Source: Polytrichum commune
Lineage: Eukaryota; Streptophyta; Polytrichopsida; Polytrichales; Polytrichaceae
Length of the DNA: 64,000 nucleotides
NCBI GenBank assembly: GCA_950295325.1
Contig: OX485805.1
Coordinates: 39,295,501-39,359,500, forward strand
Direction: 5' to 3'
Positions 35,339-47,589 of this stretch are shown piece by piece (positions within the stretch are counted from its first letter, which is position 1; the number at the start of each line of letters is the position of its first letter). The notes beneath the pieces were generated by a model that was given only the letters and a program-made list of their open reading frames with translations, was not told the DNA's origin and searched no databases. Position numbers and translations under genes: made by a program.

Positions 35339-36703
35339 ATGGAGGGATACACTGCAGAAGAAGAGTCGCGTATAGAGTCACAAGGAGAGTAGTCACAGAA
35401 TTCACAATGGATAGAAAATATGAGACTTTCATTTTTTAAGAGCAAACAATTGTCCATTTCGGAAATATTGTATGGTCTTAATTTGTTGTTTGCACGTTCC
35501 AATGTACTTCGACAACCACCGATGTTTAATTTTTTAGAAAGTCGTCAAATGAATGGTTAATTTGAAACAGCGGAAACAACAACAACAATGATACTAGAAG
35601 GAGCAGCAACAATAACAACAACAACAACAATTTTTCTACTGAAGCATCAACAACAATAGTAACATCAAAACTTGTTCCAGAGAAGAAAAAAATGAGAATA
35701 ACAAACAAAGGAGTGAAGAAGACGAAGATGACAAAAAATAACATAATTGAAGTTGGTGAGTCCGAAGAGGAGGAAGAAGAAGAGACGGCAAGAATAAAAT
35801 GGAGGAACTTTGAAGTGCATCACCTCATTGTCATTCGAGGCGAGATGGACGAAGAGTTTGCAAAAAATGCAAACAAACAAAGTAAGTTATATTTCAGTAT
35901 TTTTTTTAAATAAATAAAAATTTGAATAAAAGGTAAGTTGAATGAGGGCGTATGTGGGCCGTATGATAGGGTTGTAGAAAACCCCCCCTCCTCCCAAGAT
36001 AGCTGCCACGGTGGCTTCGAGATTCGGATATCCCCCTATTCGAGCTCGCATGCACGTAAGGTTTCGATCCCACGACCTACCGGTTCTAAAATACCACCGG
36101 CCCAACCGGTTAACCACTAATGTTTTGTATCTACTTCGTTTAACGAGCTTCATGAAATTGGTATTATGTGATTACTATGTATGTGATATGTTTAATCAAC
36201 ATTTTTACAGTCTCTTATTATCATGTGCAGGTGTAAACAATTGGATTAAATTGCAGATTCGTTTGGTGGCTGCAATAAAAGATTTTAATTGTTATTGATT
36301 GTCTTGTGGGAAAAAATATAAAAGCATTCTGAAATAATACAAGTCTGACAAAAGGGCAAATAAAGTTTATGGTTCAGATAGAGTGCAAGAGTGTAAATGG
36401 TATCAAGAAATGAATGAATGGCATGGAAGCAGGCTAAGTTTACAAAATCAAATTCTAGCAAGTGCAACGGAGTCATTTGCAGAAGATGTCATTCCTTATA
36501 CACATATTTCAAGTCAAACAACATCAGTTACTACACCAACAACAGTTGGTTCACAAGAGAAGAAAAAAATTATTATTATTATTATTAAAATTATTAAAAC
36601 AGTTGGTTGGCAATTTCAGAGCTTTTTTTGCATCCTTCCAAGAATCTACAAAATTTCTCAAAAACATGAATAAATTTTTTGCTGCTCTCTTAGATAAAAT
36701 TTA
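35339..36703 (+). pseudogene. Harbinger ORF1, Myb/SANT-like DNA-binding protein, broken
   Basis: In this family ORF1 helps bring the transposase to the element ends. Seen pieces: a start at 35339 (MEGYTAEEESRIESQGE, then stop); CAA-repeat-rich spacer; at about 35770-35880 the SANT-like first helix region IKWRNFEVHHLIVIRGEMDE; an intron-like gap (GTAAG at 35881 to CAG at about 36230) holding the SINE-like copy; then NNWIKLQIRLVAAIKDFNCY, and KWYQEMNEWHGSR further on. These match the W-x-x-E...LI..R and W..L...IKDF pattern of Harbinger and trihelix proteins. In-frame stops near 35392, 35560 and elsewhere show it is dead. Confidence 0.7.
35940..36121 (-). mobile_element. SINE-like insertion within Harbinger ORF1
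   Basis: On the minus strand a B box-like GGATCGAAACC (36060-36070, one base from GGTTCGANNCC) follows an A box-like TGGTTAACCGG at about 36104-36115. The inserted stretch is GC-richer than its AT-rich surroundings. It is not the same SINE as at 32.2 kb. Box A is imperfect and the borders are unclear, so confidence is moderate. Confidence 0.5.
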
Positions 36704-36779
36704 GTTACTATTATATCATATCACTATCACCATCACCATCACCATCGCTATTTGTAACCTCTATACCATATTTCTACCG

Positions 36780-38126
36780 TATTTTGTACTGCCACAAATT
36801 TTCTGCTAGTAAATTAGACATAACTATGGCTTCTCTTAGAAAGTCATTTGCCATCTCATTTTCTCTCAATAAAAATAAATTTGTTTTCACATCATTGATT
36901 TTGTCTGTAATTGGAGCATCATCCCTGGCCAGAATTTTTTTCTTCACTTCAGCAAGCCCCGCTCTTTTTCCCCGCGCTTCTTTCTCGTAATTCTCCCTCT
37001 GCAACTCTTCTAGCTGGTTTATTTTCTGCTTCTATAATCCAATCTTCTTCAATACCTTCATTGTTCACAATACATAAATTATGCAACACTATACACGTAG
37101 CTACGATATCTAGCATATTCCTCAATAGTATCTCCGATCGCTTCATTATCAACCTCCATCTACCCTTCAGTATACCAAATGTCTTTTCTACACACATTCT
37201 TGTTGAAGATTGTATAAAATTTTAGTTTGTCTCTTTCCCATACATTGTAGTTTTCCCACCCTTAAACGGACAGTACATCCACGGCCTTACCGGATAAGCA
37301 ACGTCGCCTACAAGCTTGTATGGCTAGTATTTTCCCTCTATACAAGCATGTCCGATTTTCGTCACTTGAAATACGGCCCAATCGTGTAGACTTCCTGCCC
37401 ATCTGAATTCATAATCCCAAAACATATAATTTGGTTCAACAATCCCTTATAAAATTACTGAGTGAAATGATTTCCTGCAGTAATAATCTTCTCCGCTGAT
37501 TATTGGAGCTAAAACAGGAATATGTGAACCATCTATCGCCCCTATAACATACGGTATACCATGCAATTATTCAAACCTTCTAGCTAAAACCCTAAACTAT
37601 GATTCATCCGGAGTTTGTATAAAAACTAGCTACAAATGCTTCCTAACAGCCATACAACATTTCCTCACTATTTTTGATAATGTGCTCTTATGAACTCCAT
37701 ACAAGTCTCCTATATACTTTGGAGTCCATCGCCGCTACTCAACCTGTACAATGACATCACTACCCTTTCTTGCACCGGTACAATAACTTTAAATCGGGTA
37801 TCCTATTTCTTCAAATACGGTCCCAACCTCTCACACAAAAATCTGAAAGTATTATATGTCACTCAAGTTCGCTTTTTAACCTCTCTCTCCGTGTACGATC
37901 CCAATAACAACCGTTCTACAAATCCGGACATCGGTTCTTGACTCCATATGCCTCTCTTTCTATGCCCCATACTCTCATACATCAAGCTTAAAATTGCAAC
38001 CTTCTCCCACTCTCCTTGCAAAAACATTGCTTGAATATCCACAACATGCTTCACAAGCATGTACAAACACATGTATAATCCTAAAAGCAAAACAAGGTTC
38101 CTCCTCCTTCCCTCCATTGCAACCAT
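36780..38126 (-). pseudogene. Harbinger transposase (DDE_Tnp_4), broken
   Basis: The catalytic protein that cuts and joins the element ends. On the minus strand, in order: a start at 38126 (MVAMEGRRRN); a helical N-terminal region with RLLLGSYTEREVKKRT, then NTFRFLCERLGPYLKK; a helix-turn-helix-like YGVHKSTLSKIVRKC; then the DDE domain: IGAIDGSHIPV (first Asp, codon at 37531-37533), GDVAYPVRPWM (second Asp, 37303-37305) and CVEKTFGILKGRW (Glu, 37186-37188), followed by DIVATCIVLHNLC. The three catalytic residues survive but at least five stop codons interrupt the frame, so no enzyme can be made. Family assignment is firm. Confidence 0.85.
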
Positions 38127-38440
38127 GCTTGCTAAAATTCAAAGTGAATACAAGCAAAAGAGAAGAAGTGAGGTCAAGACAAGACTATTGAAGCCAAGAG
38201 AATGGTCAAAGTTGACTTTTTTTTCAAACTGCCTTTTTTTGTGCTTATTTAAAAAAAAATCAGCACCCTCACTTTTTGCTCCAAGGTCTTTCCTCTTGGT
38301 CCACATTCGGTTTACACCTAGGGAGGGGCCCATGGCTCTCAAAACTAATCTTTTATGAAGTCGAACCATGAACTCGCACCATTGATAAACGCCATCTTCC
38401 ATGGTCCGACTTCATGGTCCATAGTGTAAACCAACCCTTA

Positions 38441-39529
38441 CATGTATCTATGTCAATGAATCACAACAACAAAAATGTCCAATAAATATTACTTATTGTG
38501 ATTCATTACATGATGGTGGATTGCCTTTGGGCAGTAAGTGTGCAATTAAAGCTAAGTAATACAAATGTTACAAATAAAAATCAACCTAAAATTAGTGATC
38601 TACTCGTCTAAGTAGCTACTTAACCACTAAAGCGCATTCATACACTTGGATTTTACATCAAGTAGCCAAGGTAGTTTGAACACATGACTTCCAACCACAC
38701 TTCTAGCCTGACTTCATTTCTCTCCCACCTAGGACACTCTTCTCACATATATGCACACAAAGACGAATCTATGTCAATATAAGAGCTATTTCAATGTTTA
38801 CTTGCTCTCTCCATTGTCAAATAGCCTAGAGTTACAACAAAGTTGCCTCAATCACTTTTGCGGCAAGTAATCTAATTATGTACTACAATGTTTGATTGGT
38901 ATCTAGTGCCATTTTCTACACCCACATCATCTACTAGTGTGGGTTATCATATGGAGTTATACATTGTTATAATAAAAAATCTTTGGGAATACCAAGTAAG
39001 TTATATCAAATTCCTTGATGTGCATCTTAGCTATTTAAATTCGGTGGGTAAATTTTGGTACTTTTTATTATGAAGTTGTAGAAATGTGTAAGTCCAAATG
39101 GTAACCCACATTAATAGGTCACACCGGTGTATTTAGAATTATGCAATGCTATAACTTTCTACTATAACCTTATAACATAAGCTACACACTAGGTACGTAG
39201 TTAGGACATCATAAAATATCACTACATGTTTAAAGAGTTTTTGAGTGTAATAATAGTCCTACTAGTGTGAGTTACCGATTAGAGATACGCATTGCTACAA
39301 TGTGTTACAGATATTATAATTTCTTACGCAAATAACATCAAGGAACATGTTTTAACTTGGTTAAAAAATGGCCATGTCAATTTATAGCTATTACAATTTC
39401 TATCTCCAGATGGTCACCCTTACAATTACAAATATTTAGTGTGATTCTCATAAATTTGGAGTGATAATAAATATGCACATGCCACCACATATGGTTTGTG
39501 GAGTACTTTTCATTTCCTTATGTACTATC
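38441..39529. other. Intergenic DNA, no gene seen
   Basis: AT-rich. Short phrases such as GAATTATGCAATGCTA near 39130 resemble the interior of the TA-flanked MITE family but no ends can be found, so at most a decayed copy is present. Confidence 0.45.
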
Positions 39530-40250
39530 CCAGGGGGTGGACTCTTCATACCACATACGAACTAACGTGAGAGTATGAAAGGGGTATTCTTTGAGCGTAC
39601 ATTGTATACACGAGGGAGAGGTATTATTTGAGTCTCTAGTATGTACATCTAAAAAGGCTATTTAACTTCTTTTAAAGTAAAGGCAGATGTAGAAAATGAA
39701 GCCATATTGTTTAGAGAAGAAAAAAATTGAAATTAGATGTGTTAGTTTCATCCACTTCATGTCTTCATTCATTGTTGTCATATGGTCACAATCCTCAAAG
39801 ACTACCATGTTTGTCCTTGTTAGGGTTCGCATTTGAATTCTAGCTTTTACAAAACTAAACACTCTTGGAGCTCTCATGTGCTTCCTTTAGTTTTGCTCTA
39901 CCAATTATGGCTAAGTTATTATGCTCTTGTCTTTGTTTGTTTGATACAATCGTTGAGTTATATGCTATGGATGAAAAAAAAACGGTCAATGACTTTCTCG
40001 TTGGAAAGTGAAAGTGGCTTTCATATGTAATAAGGGCCTATGTAATTCATGGTTTATAGTTTGTATATGTAGTGGAGGCATTTATCACATCAAATTGAAA
40101 AGCTTAGTTTATACATGAGTCCAATTTCTAGCAAGTTGTTAATACGTAAACATTTGTTTTTCTCTATAAACTTCTTGTATACAGGGGGTTTGATTTCACA
40201 ATGACCCATGCAGGTCATTTAGGTTTCCAATGACGAGTCCACATCCCGGG
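39530..40250 (+). mobile_element. Element C, copy 1, about 720 bp
   Basis: The left end (GGGGGTGGACTCTTCATACC) and the reverse complement of the right end (CCCGGGATGTGGACTCGTCA) are short inverted repeats sharing GTGGACTC.TCAT. The interior matches, inverted, 41517-42226 and also 48380-48870. Parts recur at 56985-57525. No protein is encoded, so it looks like a non-autonomous DNA element. Confidence 0.65.
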
Positions 40251-41106
40251 TGTACTTTTGATGAAAATGTGGAGCACGATATTATCCCCAAGTTCATTAT
40301 TAAAATTTTAATTACTTAAGAAAAAAAAAATTATGAGAGAAGAAGATAAAGTATAAGAAAGAAAAGAAAAAAGAAACGTCAATGTTTTTACATTGATGTG
40401 CGGTGTCCATCCACCACCTCCTACCCATCGTTGCATGGTTATGGGGGGGTTGAGGGGGCTTAGTGCCTATTTCCATAGGTGGACCCTAGGTTGGTGTTAG
40501 TACAGTGTTTTTAATAGCATAGAAAGGGGTTAGTGTTAATAAAATATTTTAGTCTAGTGGGATCGGTACTTGGTGTTTTATAGTTTTCTCTTATTGAGGA
40601 TGATATAGGGTAGGTATCTTATGGTGATTTGTGATTTTTTTTCCATGAGATTATGGATCTTGGATGTGGGTATGTGTAGATCCTGTTGGTATGTTTATAG
40701 TGCCTCAAATTCTTGCCACAAAGATGATAGGTAGTAATACTTTCAAGCTTTGTTGAGATTTAAGGTGGAGGAGGACTACCTATTCTCTCATTCTGCAAGT
40801 GGTGGCCTCTATTGAGACTCTATCATCACAATATATGGAATCAAATATTTGTATTTTAAGGTTGAGATTTGGTGTAGAAGGGGGGTTTGGCGGGGGGGGG
40901 GGGGGGGTGTGACTATAATGCATAGCATATTTGGTCTTAGATTGGTGGGGCATTAGCATCTGGGAAGATATCACGTACATGGTAGTAGCCACAAGGGGAT
41001 GGTGTTATCCAGTGTCTTATCATTGATTTTAGTAAGGTTAATGAGTGTAAACCATCTAGTTCCAGGGTGGGGCTAAAAGTGTGTTGGCTAAGGCATGTAT
41101 GGCTTT

Positions 41107-41169
41107 GTTGTGTTGGTTAGTTTGTATGTTTTTTATATGTTTTTTTACATACAAACTAACCAACACAAC
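41107..41169. repeat. Perfect 23-bp inverted repeat, 17-nt loop
   Basis: The arm GTTGTGTTGGTTAGTTTGTA (plus TGT) at 41107-41129 is repeated exactly inverted at 41147-41169, with a T-rich loop. It lies between the two inverted copies of element C. Such perfection in decayed DNA points to a recent origin or selection. Confidence 0.9.
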
Positions 41170-41516
41170 TTGTGTTTCCTATGGTAATTATCTAGGTAGT
41201 GACCAAATCTACATCTAAGGGTTTGCGTGGTTTGCACATTAGTGATCCATGGGGCATCCTAGGATAAATTGGATCACTTTAGGTGGATGTTAATGTTGGA
41301 AAGCCATTTCTTGATATTTGAAATTGTGTTCTTAGCATGTACAATGAGTGCACTTCTGTACTTGGGTTCAATGTACCTTTTGAGGTTCCAAATCAAAGCA
41401 TTATGTTGTGTCAAGGTTGGGGGATGGAGGGCCAATATGGGTTTGGTGTTCAATAAGGTGGTAGGGGGTGTCCAATATGCATGGTTCCTTTGCCCCTCTT
41501 TGGCTAAAATATCTTC

Positions 41517-42226
41517 CAGGGTGGGACTCTTCATTGGAAACCTAAATGACGTGCGTGAGTCATTATGAAATTAAATCCTTGTATACAAGAAGTAAATAGA
41601 GAAAAACAAATGTATATGTTCTAATGAGATGCTAAAAAATGGACTCATGTATTTATACTAAGCTTTGAATTTGATGTGGTATATGCATTCACTACATATA
41701 CAAACTATACATCATGAATCACATAATTCTTTATTACATATAAAATCCACTTTCACTTTCCAAAGAGAAAGTCATTTAATGTTTTTCATCCATAGCATGT
41801 ATCTCAACAATTTTATCAAACAACAAAGATAAGAGCACAATAACTTAGCCACAATCTAGAGAGCAAAACTAAAGCCCATGAGACCTCCAAGAGCCGCTAG
41901 TTTGTAAAAACCTAGAACCCAAATGCAAACCCTAACAAGAAGACACATGGTAGTCATTGAGGACTATGACATATTGAAAACAATGGATGAAAATGTGAAG
42001 CATATGAAACTAACACATCTAATGTTAATTTTTCTCTAAACCTTAGGGCCCCTTTTTGTACATCTACCTTTACTTTAGAAAATTTTAATAGCCTTCATAG
42101 ATGTACACATTAAAGAAAAACAATGCATATCCCTTATGTATGCTTTGTATGCTATTGCCTCAAATAATACCCATCCTTACACTCACGTTAGTTTGTACAT
42201 GGTATAAAGAGGCCACCCCTGGGGAT
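41517..42226 (-). mobile_element. Element C, copy 2, inverted
   Basis: Reverse complement of 39530-40250 along nearly its whole length: CATTGGAAACCTAAATGAC, CTTGTATACAAGAAGT, CACTTTCCAAAGAGAAAGTC, GAACCCAAATGCAAACCCTA and TACACTCACGTTAGTTTGTA are inverted forms of copy 1. The ends again carry GGTGGGACTCTTCATT and GGCCACCCC. With copy 1 it forms an inverted pair with a spacer of about 1.27 kb. Confidence 0.7.
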
Positions 42227-45200
42227 TGATCTACTTCATCGTTGCCTAGAATATTTGTGTGGCTTAGACTTTATGGATGGTGATGTTGTGGGATGAACTT
42301 TTGATTGTGTGAATGATGCATGTAATAAGTAGTTTGTTTAGGTTATTATATTGAGATGGGGGGTGTGGATCAAATTTTGGATAAGATAACAACCCACAAA
42401 AACAATCAGGGACGATTTTAAAGGTGATTCTTGTATCTTCTAGGTGTCTTAGGTAAGTGTATACATGATAGTTATAAGTTTAGTTCAAATGGTTTATGAT
42501 TTTAGGCTGACAATTTGTTCATTTATACAAAAAAAATTTAGTACATGTATTTGTGATTGTCACACACCTTACTCTATGTACCCTGTGAATAGTTTAGCAG
42601 TGGGTTCATTTTAATTGGACCTTGTGCGGTGCTCAATTGTAGGCACAACCATTGACAATAGCCTTGCATAAAGTATCTCATTTGAGTTATTTTTACCAAA
42701 GCTAAGGGCATTTTGGTATAGTCAATTGTCTAATATTAATTAATCATTTTAATGTAACTTGAAATGGCATTGCAATTCTCACATGAGGGTGACAATATTC
42801 TTTAATCAATTCTGTTAATGTTAAGCAATTGTAAGGCTATAGTCTTGTGTTGATGTCCGACCACCTCGTCCACATGTGTTCCAACATATAACTATAATCC
42901 CACACACCATCAAGGTTAAAGACCATAGACTTCTTCTTTGGACTACCCTTCATGGTTCTTAGGTGTGAATTATGATCTCTACTTCCGAATTTAATATTTC
43001 AACTTCAACGAATGTAATGTAATGTTCATTCCCAGGGTTTAGAGTTCAAATCTTCACTTCATCACTCCATGATCCTTCATTATTCTTCCCACTTGATTCA
43101 GACCTTCAATAGAAAAACATTCAATTTCAAATTTATCTTAAACATAACTCTTGATCACGCCTTAATTTCACTCACCATATTAATGAATGACTTATCATAC
43201 CAACACAATCACTCTAGTAGTTAAGGATTCAATCATCATGTTGATCAACAATGCTTTAGATGACTTTCTTCATGATTTCTTCTCTCATGACTCTCACAGA
43301 TCATAAACTAAACTAATATAGTTGAACATTCTAATTTGAGTAACACTTAGTTCATGAACTCACATACTCAATAATCAACAAATTTCCCTGGTTCTACACA
43401 ATATAGGTCTACAACCTCTACCTTAAACCTTGTTGAGTTTAGAAGTGAAGAGATGTACATAGAAATTCCAAGGCTATTGACTTCCAATGACGATCTTCAC
43501 TCTTATACATAAGCATATTTGATCCAAGTTCATTGTCACAATAGTCTGTAACATCACATCGTTGAAAATATTACTACCTACCACATGCTGGAATGAATTT
43601 ACTTCTACAAGGATCAATCACTTATCCTAATTCAAAATCTATTGCTTGTACAAAATCAACAAATGGTTGGGGTGAAGATAACAAAAACTAACTCCCCTAG
43701 ACTATCGACATAACACTTAATTCCCGTATGTATCAAAATAAATTCAAACTTCAAGGTCACAACCAAAGTTCGATAATTGGATGGATAATGGATGGAGAAA
43801 ATCTCTCCCCTTTCAATACTTATGAAAGGATACAATCATTCACAATATGGGGTATTCCTACTTGCAAAGGATCAAACTCTGATCCTATATTCATGTAGTT
43901 AACCCTCCAAGACTATTGCCCAAAAAACTCAAAGGTTCAAGATGAAACTCATAATACCACTCTCTCCTTCTCTTGAAGAAGATGGCTTCCTCATTCACAA
44001 TAGTGCATGTGCTAATCTCTAGGGCTACACCTTCTCCAATCGGACTAACGTCCCTTCAAATCCTTCATGTTTTCAATCTACTTGATTATGGTTTTCCTTC
44101 TCACATGTCAATTAAATACGTAGCTCTAAATGAGCTCCTTTTACATTATTTTTCCTATCTTCCTTAGATTTACCAAAAAAACTCGCTTTACAGGGGGTTT
44201 GTGGTGTGGTTGAGGAGTAGGGATATATTGTTGAGGCTATATGTAGATATGAATGTATTTGTGGAGAGCTCCTTGGTATGTACCATAACTAGTAGTAGTG
44301 CATATAATTCCACACAAAGTGTGTTTGAGTATCCATGTAGACGGGCATAAATGTTTGTTTGTGGTGTGGGCTGTTAAAGACCCCAACACATATTACCTTC
44401 ACCACCAGGAGGTGCTAACGAGCCATGTATAGTACGATTGTGTAGGGAGGTATCTTAGGGGTGCGATGTTTGTTAATTGGGGGGGGGGGGCTTATTGGTG
44501 GATAGGTGTGGCAATGGAGGAGGAAAGGTTGCGTGTGCTAGAATTTGGGGGTTTCAGGGAGGGAGGGAAGATTAAAAATATGGAGATGAAGAGGGGTTCT
44601 TTGTTGCTATAGTATGCCAATAGGGATGGAGATGTAGGGTATTGCATGGTGAAAGGAGGAATGGTGAGTATGGGGGTAGTATTGGTTTGTTGGAGTGGGT
44701 TGATATGATTATTGGACCAGTCATCGTGTTGGATAATAATTGGCATAATGGAATTGAGCAAGGTGTGGGCTGCAAGTCTTTTCCAATTTATGATTTTGGG
44801 AAGGAGGCCTATGTTAGTTATGTGGGCGAGTCCATAACATTCCCATTGGTTGTAGGGATTTCACATCCATGTCCGTCACATCACAACCTGTGACATCGAC
44901 ATGACGTTGGACCAAAAAAATAATGTCGGCGGGGGGTAAATCTGATAGTTTATCTAAGGGTAAAATGACATGATCAACCCCTTGATCAACAATCTAGTTA
45001 ATTACTACTTTGTAGTTGACATGGTGGTTGATTGCAAAAGAAAAAATTCAAAAAATTCAAAAAATCCAGGAGTATTAGATTTTGTTGGAACTTTCTAATT
45101 TTTTGTTTAGCATTCTAATGCTCAAATTTGACTACCGTAAAATTGGTACAGTAAGAAAAATTTGATGTAAGACTATGTGACAAATTCGATGTTCATATGA

Positions 45201-46147
45201 GAATTCTTAGTATTAACAACAAGGCTTCTCACCCTAGAACTAATTTAATCTCAAACAATTGTGTCACTCAAAATATTCATGCAATGATTCCACTCTCTTC
45301 ACGAGAGCTCAGCCAATTGTTCGTGGGATTTATACAAAGCAAATTGTCACAATCAAATATTTACTCAGTACATACAATCTCACAAAAAGCAAGGGCTTCA
45401 CACCCTATTGCTACAATTTAGACTATAGTGTTCGAGTAGTTAACAAAAGTCTGTTGTCTTCCCAAGAGGGATACTACTTCTTTTATATATATATATATAT
45501 ATACAACCACTTGAGTCTATAAACAATTGCCACCTTTAACTATGGCCTACATGGTTAAGTGGGAGAGGGGAGCAAGGTGTTCAACCCTCAAGAGTTGTGA
45601 CTGTCCATAGTCGGAAACTTAAGAAGTTTTGCTAATTTCACACATGTGTATAGCCTCTTCACTTAAACACTTCCTAACCTTTGCCACTGGTCAAAATGTC
45701 CACTTTAGCAATACTAACCCTCTTTTGGCTTAAAGATCACTAATATCATTTTTTTTCACTAATTGAAGAACCAAAATGAGGATTCGAACTAACTTAATCA
45801 AAAAGTTGGATTACAAAAAAATCATCAACAACAGCGACGACAATGACGACGACGAATTCATTTGTTTGTAATCATGTTTGCCAACCACCATATTCATGTA
45901 GTTTTATGATCGTGTACGTGATATTAGCGGTTGCAATTGTCCATAATCCCTGCAGAAATCCAAATATACTTAAATTTTGGTTTTACTCTCATGTTGGAGG
46001 TGCCTTAAAAAGCATTTTGTGACATACATGGATCATTAGAGTGATGATAGGTTTAAAATAGGCCTATGAATTGTTTCACAAGCTTTTCACCTGTGGTAAG
46101 TAAGGAAGCCATGAAGAAGAGAATGAAACCAATTCTTGAACAAGAAT
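42227..46147. other. Intergenic DNA, no gene seen
   Basis: No host gene. Contains a G run at about 44480-44491, an (AT)n run at about 45485-45502, and at 45820-45930 a repeat that matches 1770-1870. The open frames at 44492-44893 run through low-complexity sequence and have no family signature. Confidence 0.5.
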
Positions 46148-46321
46148 GCCACTGTAATCCAATATAGGGCATTGATATGAGATTGGAGCAAGTTGGGTGG
46201 CCACTGCAATCCAAAATTTGGCATTTGTTGATGGTTGGAATAGGTAAGGTGGCCGTTGCAACCCAAAATAGGGTGCTCCTAGAAGCTGAGAATAGGTTAG
46301 GTGGCCACTAACGCCCAAATA
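46148..46321. repeat. Tandem repeat, 52-bp unit, about 3.3 copies
   Basis: GGTGGCC marks unit starts at 46148, 46200, 46252 and 46304, exactly 52 bp apart. Each unit begins GCCACTG.AATCCAA or a variant and ends with GGTTAGGTG-like sequence. Units differ at about a quarter of positions. Confidence 0.85.
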
Positions 46322-46437
46322 ATGGTGTTGATTTAGATAATTACATCAACATATTTGTTATATCAACACCTATAGATAATTTCCCATTGGTGTTGATAAT
46401 CTTGCTTAATCCTGATAGTGACACATATGCTATGATA

Positions 46438-46658
46438 CAACATGAAATATGTTATTTACTGTCACTTACTACTTGAATTTACATAATGCTCTATCTTTTA
46501 CTATTGATGTACATATTTACCAAGTATTTCTTTGTAAATGTTCTATAATGTCCAAACAACCAATTTGACATTTGTTGGCAATTCATGAGATATACGGTAA
46601 ATAAATATAACATTGCGTAATCACAAAGAATAAGTGAAATTGAATACAATATTTAGTG
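46438..46658. mobile_element. TA-flanked MITE (ATTTAGTG family), 221 bp
   Basis: TA at 46436-46437 and 46659-46660 flank inverted ends (left CAACATGAAATATGTTATTT, right reverse complement CACTAAATATTGTATTCAAT). The interior shares the TTACGCAATG and TTTACCGTATATCTCAT motifs with the copies at 22.5 and 58.1 kb. Confidence 0.7.
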
Positions 46659-47589
46659 TACTTTTTGTTTGCATATTGTGTGGTATGTAATTTTTCTTTT
46701 CTTTTTCTTAGCTAAAATGTAGGTACCTACCCAACTTGGATTGTACGTTTATGTAGGAGGCTATTCCAAGTTGACCGATGCTTATGATATAATAGAGTTT
46801 TCGTAAAGTTTCTCAAAGAGGGACGAAATTGTGGGTTTGATCCTTCTTTGAGAGTTTTTTTTTTATTAAGTAGAGGCTGAGAGCTCATTAGCGTGTTGTG
46901 TATCGGAGCCTATTTTGAAAGTTGGGTGAAACTTCCAGGACATCCGCTTTTCACCTCTCAAACATTGGCAAAAATTTAAGATCTAAAATAGGATATGTGC
47001 ATTGGGTCTACTGTCCTAAATCCCGGATGCAAGTCTAACTTGGCCCACCCATCCTAGTAGGACAAACTAGAAAGGCGGTTTTTAATAGCATGTCACCATT
47101 CTTTATGTATGATAATATAAGCATTAAGAAACTTGTGTACTTTTGTGTTCGGTCTCGTAAAGTTAGAGTTTGGGACTAATAAAACGCATGGTTTCAAGTT
47201 GCGCTTTCACTTTACATTGAATTTGTAAGTCTGATGTTAAAAGGCGGAATGTACTTGATCAATGAACACAGTAGTAGTGGTACTTTGGTTGGCAATTATA
47301 ACTTTGGTTGAGGTTGTGTGTTCCTTGGTCACATTCGGGGCTTGAAAATGGTGGTCGGTTGGTTGGCCACACTTATTTTGCAACTACATAATAGGCATCC
47401 CTTTCGTAATGTGTTGACATGGGAAAACGCTACTAAGATGATTACTCTAGTGGACCACACTTTCAATCCAATTCCATGCAAAATGACAATGGCTTTAAGC
47501 TTTTGTCCTAAGGGGTGCACACAATATTGGTTGTACATGTTCACGTTGTTGCACAAAAGGTGTATTATTTAGGGGGTAGGGCGCATGCA
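46659..47589. other. Intergenic DNA, no gene seen
   Basis: No gene, RNA or clear repeat. The overlapping plus and minus open frames at 47318-47572 have no family features. Confidence 0.45.

Larger units (their letters stand above)
34653..38437. mobile_element. PIF/Harbinger DNA transposon, 3785 bp, decayed
   Basis: The ends are inverted repeats sharing GGTTTACACTATGGACCATG; the left starts GGGCCGG and the right (reverse complement) GGGTTGG. A perfect TTA duplication flanks it at 34650-34652 and 38438-38440, the hallmark of PIF/Harbinger. Inside are the two expected genes in convergent order: a Myb/SANT-like ORF1 (+, from 35339) and a DDE transposase ORF2 (-, from about 38126), both broken. 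A SINE-like copy sits in ORF1. The MITE at 6098-6676 shares both subterminal regions. It was once autonomous and is now unable to supply working protein. Confidence 0.93.
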
